DNA from: Codonopsis lanceolata
Taxonomy: Eukaryota; Streptophyta; Magnoliopsida; Asterales; Campanulaceae
Assembly: GCA_013146195.2 (NCBI GenBank)
Contig: CM028377.1
Coordinates: 172,592,355 to 172,656,354, forward strand
Length of the DNA: 64,000 bases
Reading direction: 5' to 3'
The notes below the pieces were generated by a model. That model did not search any database. It saw nothing but the letters and a program-made list of their open reading frames with translations, and was not told where the DNA came from. Positions 59,933 through 64,000 of the stretch are shown in pieces (position 1 is the first letter of the stretch; every line of letters starts with the position of its first letter). Position numbers and translations under genes: made by a program.

Positions 59933-62518
59933 TAAATCCAACCCGTTGAAATCTAACTCGCCTCCAACCATGTATCACCCAGATTTGCATCCGACGAACC
60001 ATCTGCTCGTGCTTATGCCTCCTGAGCTAAGATAGTGGACTCCTCCCGAACCGCCTCGGTATTCTCGCCACTGCTCATGCCGAGGATGAAGATTTATCTC
60101 GCTAGTCAAGAATTTTTCCGTAAGGCTATTATCAATGACTCGCTGGCCTTCTATCACTTGCTATCGTCGAATCGGCCGCCATTACTATCATTTGCGCTTC
60201 CTGCATTGCCAAGATTATTGGCGTGGAGTTCGATGGCCCTACTCTCTCACAGATGTCGAAAAAGAAAAGGCCACCGCTCGGTCCTACATGCGTGGGGAGA
60301 ACACACCAAGAGAGGCCGCCGCTAAGATGAAGAGGACTTTGTTTGAAGACGACGCCTACTTCATCACCACTTGTTTGTTTCGACAAGAGTATGATCTTCA
60401 AGAATGGCACCCATGACATCATGATGTCGGTCACCGAGTACACGTCTGTGTCATCCTGAACCTTCGACTCAATCGGGCACATCTTATTTGAGATGATCTC
60501 GATGCTTTGTTGATGCCGCAAGAAATCAATCAAGCGTGCGGCTTTTGTCGCTTATCAAGACTCTTCTTCTGGCCAAACACCTAAACTTCATACCCACATA
60601 TTTGCCTTTGAGAAGAAGAAAGTTCTAAATAAATCCAGCTTACCAAAGACCTTCATCATTAACACCCTCAAGTCGAAGAACGAGAAGAGAGTTCAAGAAG
60701 GTCTTCACCCTCCGGGTCATCGCCCATACCTTGAACCCCCACCACTTAAAGTTATCAGAATCAATCATGAGACAACCGTGGACTCCTTCATGGCCAAGCA
60801 GCTGAGCAAGAAGCTCTCCAAAGAAGCCGCCGCCAAGGTCGCTTAAAGAAGGCTGGGCCGATCCCGCTCCCTCAACTCCCAAAAAGAAGAAGAAGATCTC
60901 ATCTGCTGAGGAGGAGCCGGCCCCCAAAAAGAGGAAAGTTGCCTCCTCTTCAAGCACCGCCGCCTCCCCGCCGCCCCATCCTCGCTGCCTCAATTAAAAG
61001 GAGAAAGAAGACCGCCGCTCCTTCCACGCTTCCTACTCCTCGTGTTCGAAGAGGTCGCTGAACCAGACGCCAATTGCACCCTTCGTCCCCGCAGCGTAAA
61101 ACCAAACGCTGAACCCTCCGAACCTTTCATCCCTTTCTGCTCCACCTTCCTCTCCACTACTTCTTCATCCCCTTCCCTTTCATCTTCAATGCCACTTACT
61201 GGCCTTGGGAGGAGCCCACTTTGAGCCAATCCATCGCCTCCTTCTCTCCTACTTCCTCTTCAACCCCTGCTGTTGTTGAGGAGGACCCTTCTTCACCTGC
61301 TCCTAAGAAGAAGAAACGCAGACTTCGCAAGAAGTCTGTGGCTCCAACACCCTCTTCTCCACCCTCTCCACCTAGAGACACTATCCCTTCTCCGCCATCT
61401 TCTCCAGAACCCATCTCCATCGTTACTCCAGAAACCTCTCTAGCCATTGTACCAGTTCTCACACACTCTTCTCCCTCCACCTCTTCCCCTTCCTTCTCTA
61501 TGCCCGACCACTTCTCTCCTCTTTCTCCTCACATCTCTACTCTTCTTTACCAAACAGCTTTTCTACCCGAGATCTTTCCTCCTATCTCGCAATACATCAC
61601 CCCTATCTCTATCTCTTCTGACCTTTACCAGATTCTTTTTCCTTCCATCTCTTCTGCCACCCATTCCTTTCTGTTTGACTTCTCTTCTATTTCTGACCTT
61701 CTCTACCCTTCTACTTCCCCTCCTAACTTCATCCTTCTACCCGACTATCCCTTTCCTTCCTATCTCTTAGAAGCATCCTCTTCCTCTTCTGCTTCTCACT
61801 TCTCTGTCAGCAGCCTAGCCACTGACATTGAAGTTGATTCCAAACCCTCTTCTCCTCCACCTACGACCTCTGCTAACAACCCTGCTTCATCTGCCTCCTC
61901 TCCAAACCCTGCTCATCATCCTTCAACAAGCCATATTTCCATCAACCTCAACCCTCCTCTACCTACCAACGCCGCGATCCGCCCTTTGGATCTTCTTCAA
62001 GAAACCATGACCACTGGCTTTTCACCAACAAAGACGGCCTCAACTATGGCCCAGCAAATTGAGGTGCTCAGCTATGGCCTCAACGCTACTCATGCCACGA
62101 TCTTTGACATCGACAAGATTGTCGATCAACTGGTGAACGACACTGCTCAAGCATTCACTACTCACCGGTTCCTGGTTCAAGATCAACAAAGTCGCTTCCT
62201 CGATAGGCATGCCGCACTCTCAAAGAATCGATTCGTGGCCTCTTCAATGAGCTCAAAACCGGGATGGCTCGAGCAATTCTTAGCCGAAGGGAGGTTGCTG
62301 ATTTCACAAATCTTCGCCTAGTCGAAGAAGCCGATGCAAGGGCTGCTGCTGCTGAACAACGTAGGGTTGGTGCCATCAGGGAGGAGAGAGCTACTCACTT
62401 TTTGAATCAAGCCCTGATTGAAGAACAGAACCGACTCCGAGAACGCCTGAATGACAGAATAAGAGTCTGGGTTGGAGACTACTTAGAACGTCGACGCACT
62501 CAACCCCATCTATTCTGA
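59933..62518 (+). pseudogene. Third ORF of a second SIRE-like element, copy 2
   Basis: A block near 60180-60300 reads CIAKIIGVEFDGPTLSQM, the counterpart of STIIGVHFG in copy 1. Next come a Lys/Arg-rich part and a 366-codon open frame (61221-62321) that is Ser/Pro-rich (PAPKKKKRRLRKKS near its start) and ends in a helical region. A frameshift near 62240 leads to the last frame (62264-62518), with VEEADARAAAAEQRRVGA and NRLRERLNDRIRVWVGDYL, a predicted coiled coil, then a stop. The function is unknown. Confidence 0.55.
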
Positions 62519-62921
62519 ATTTGTTGGTACTTGGTTCTGTATCTTTATTTTTAATCTATGTTGTTTTGCCAAAACTTCTGTTGTTTAAACAACTTGTTTA
62601 ATCACAGATGACTTAAGTTTCTTTCAAAGTTTAAATTGCTTTATACTGCTATTATCTGCTCTATTTAAACTTCGTGTTTAAATCTCTACATGATTACATG
62701 CATGCTTATCTCATAGATTTAAACCCTGCTTTACTTAGTACTAGAATTTAATGATTTTCTCTTGTAAGTACTTAGTCTAGTAGCTATCTCTCTACTAAGA
62801 CTTCTGTTCTGAGAAGCATGTCTGCTCTTTAGAAAAATCTTTAAGACATGTTATTTTCTCAGTGCATGATTCAAAGTCTGCTAGTAGCTGAGATGATGAC
62901 ATCAACCAAATAGGAGGAGAT
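62519..62921 (+). other. 3' untranslated region and polypurine tract
   Basis: T-rich non-coding sequence follows the stop. It ends in aaataggaggagat at 62909-62920, a polypurine tract directly before the 3' LTR. Similar tracts precede SIRE LTRs. Confidence 0.7.
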
Positions 62922-64000
62922 TGTTGATTCCTAATTCTAGATTTGGTTGAGTCATCCCCTGATTCTATTGCACAGTGGCTAAAAGGTATGCGTACCGATT
63001 AGTGTGGCAACTGTCTTAGAATCAATGTTTTGTTTAGGACTGTTTAAGTGTTAGTCTAGGTGCGGTTTCGATAGCCTCTTTAGCAGTCTTGAAGGACCAG
63101 CAGACTTTGAAGTCTGCTCAATGTCGAAAAGTCAAGATGAGCCAATTCATGATATTATGACACGTGGACACCTATTCAAATATTTTCGAAAATATCTAGT
63201 CATTATCAGATTTCACTTTCAAGAAGTCAACTCTGCATGCTGACAACTGTCCAGACTGTCTCTGAATCCTGAAGACTGGAGACATTACCCGTTTTGGCTA
63301 AGAAGACTTTCCAAGCTGCAGAACCTGCAATCCAAACATTACTCAAATTGGGAATGTCCTCTCTGCACACTGCATCTCTGATGACTGTGGCTGTTACATC
63401 TTCCAAAGCGCCGAATTGCATTCAATGCAATTGAACGTTGGACACAGTTTACCCTGTCTCAATCCAACGGTCCAAAGATCTCTTCCTGGTATTTATTCAA
63501 GTCTTGAAGATCTGAACAACAACTCTTGCGCATTAAACTCTCAAGCTTCATCTTCAACACAAAAGCATTCAAGAGATCAAAGGACAAAGACTAACACTTC
63601 ACCAAACTCTCTGAAGCTGCAGATCTACCATCTCACATTTGTTTCAGCTTCATTTAGTTTGTCTTTAAAACTGTTCTTTAATTCTGCACGTGAAGAGAAC
63701 AATTAATCATTGATTGTCTCTCTCACCTTTATACACTTGGTTAAAAACTCATTTTGTACACGATCCATTAGTGATCTTACTCATAAACCCAGTGGATAAA
63801 CAAGTGCACTTTTAAAATCCAAAGCTAAACACTTTGGTAGTGGATGTAGTACTATTCACAGTACGAACCACTTCAAATTCCTGTGTGCTGTTCGAACTGT
63901 TCTTTTACTCTCATTAACTGCTTGTGCCTATCTTCTCCATAATCTGTACTGCCTTCATAGCACTCTTAACAATTCAAAATCTATTTTGTTTCCGCTGCCT
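62922..64000 (+). repeat. 3' LTR of the second SIRE-like element (runs off the window)
   Basis: It starts TGTTGATTCCTAATTC after the polypurine tract. It shares short blocks with the LTR at 50512, such as 'cagtggcta', 'cgattagtgtggcaactgt' (cgattagcgtggcaactgt in the other), 'ttttgtacacgatccattag' and a 'ggtagtggatgtagtact' region, but differs at many positions. It is a related subfamily, not the partner of the 50512 LTR. The end lies beyond 64000. Confidence 0.8.

Noticed and set aside
61447..61770. Leu/Pro/Phe-rich open frame resembling a membrane protein
   Set aside because: It is a frame-shifted reading of the Ser/Pro-rich third ORF; TCT/CTT-rich DNA gives a false hydrophobic translation.

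Overview
The window reads as repeat-dominated intergenic DNA from a flowering plant, probably a eudicot. The evidence is the AT-rich composition, plant-specific retroelement lineages (Athila-like, Tat/Ogre-like with a G-patch domain, SIRE/Maximus-like copia), a plant En/Spm (CACTA) transposon with DUF4216 and TNP1-type coding remnants, Stowaway and hAT miniature elements, and Mutator-like elements (MULEs) carrying pieces of plant genes. I see no intact host protein-coding gene, tRNA, rRNA or CRISPR array. Species assignment is not possible by eye.

Layout. 1-1563: gag fragment of a Tat-like gypsy element, minus strand. 1808-3276: a Pack-MULE with pieces of an AVT3-like amino-acid transporter gene. 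3397-5420: MITEs and Stowaway-like repeats. About 6001-6887: a short inverted-repeat element. 7029-27956: one CACTA transposon of about 21 kb, split by a SIRE-type solo LTR (9152-10439), a complete non-autonomous Athila-like element (10954-19239, itself holding a hAT MITE at 15260-15461), a hAT-like element (21360-22368) and a copia-like solo LTR (24155-27943) that itself holds a MULE (24192-26224) encoding a two-exon GRF zinc-finger microprotein. 28002-29571: a Stowaway and two hAT-like elements. 32737-34062: a second Pack-MULE of the 1808-3276 family, carrying pieces resembling an Abitram/FAM206-type gene. 34.1-38.9 kb: LTR-like sequence with tandem repeats and a second CACTA-like terminus. 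38963-40279: a third MULE. 40430-42110: exon-like blocks on the minus strand, possibly the remains of a host gene.

42120-64000 is a nested retroelement pile. A Tat-like gypsy element (5' LTR, gag, protease, G-patch, RT) is cut at 48821 by an Athila-like LTR, which is cut at 50512 by a SIRE-like copia element (LTR, gag, protease, integrase, RT, RNase H, third ORF). This runs into a gap of exactly 100 N (59833-59932). Beyond the gap lie the third ORF, polypurine tract and 3' LTR of a second, diverged SIRE-like element that leaves the window.

The elements do not work together as a pathway; their relations are those of insertion order, read from target-site duplications (TSDs). The most informative points are the three gene-carrying MULEs, the dated nesting inside the CACTA element, and the frameshift pattern in the SIRE pol, which looks partly like a consensus or assembly artefact. 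All coordinates are by eye and boundaries may be off by a few bases unless a TSD is quoted.
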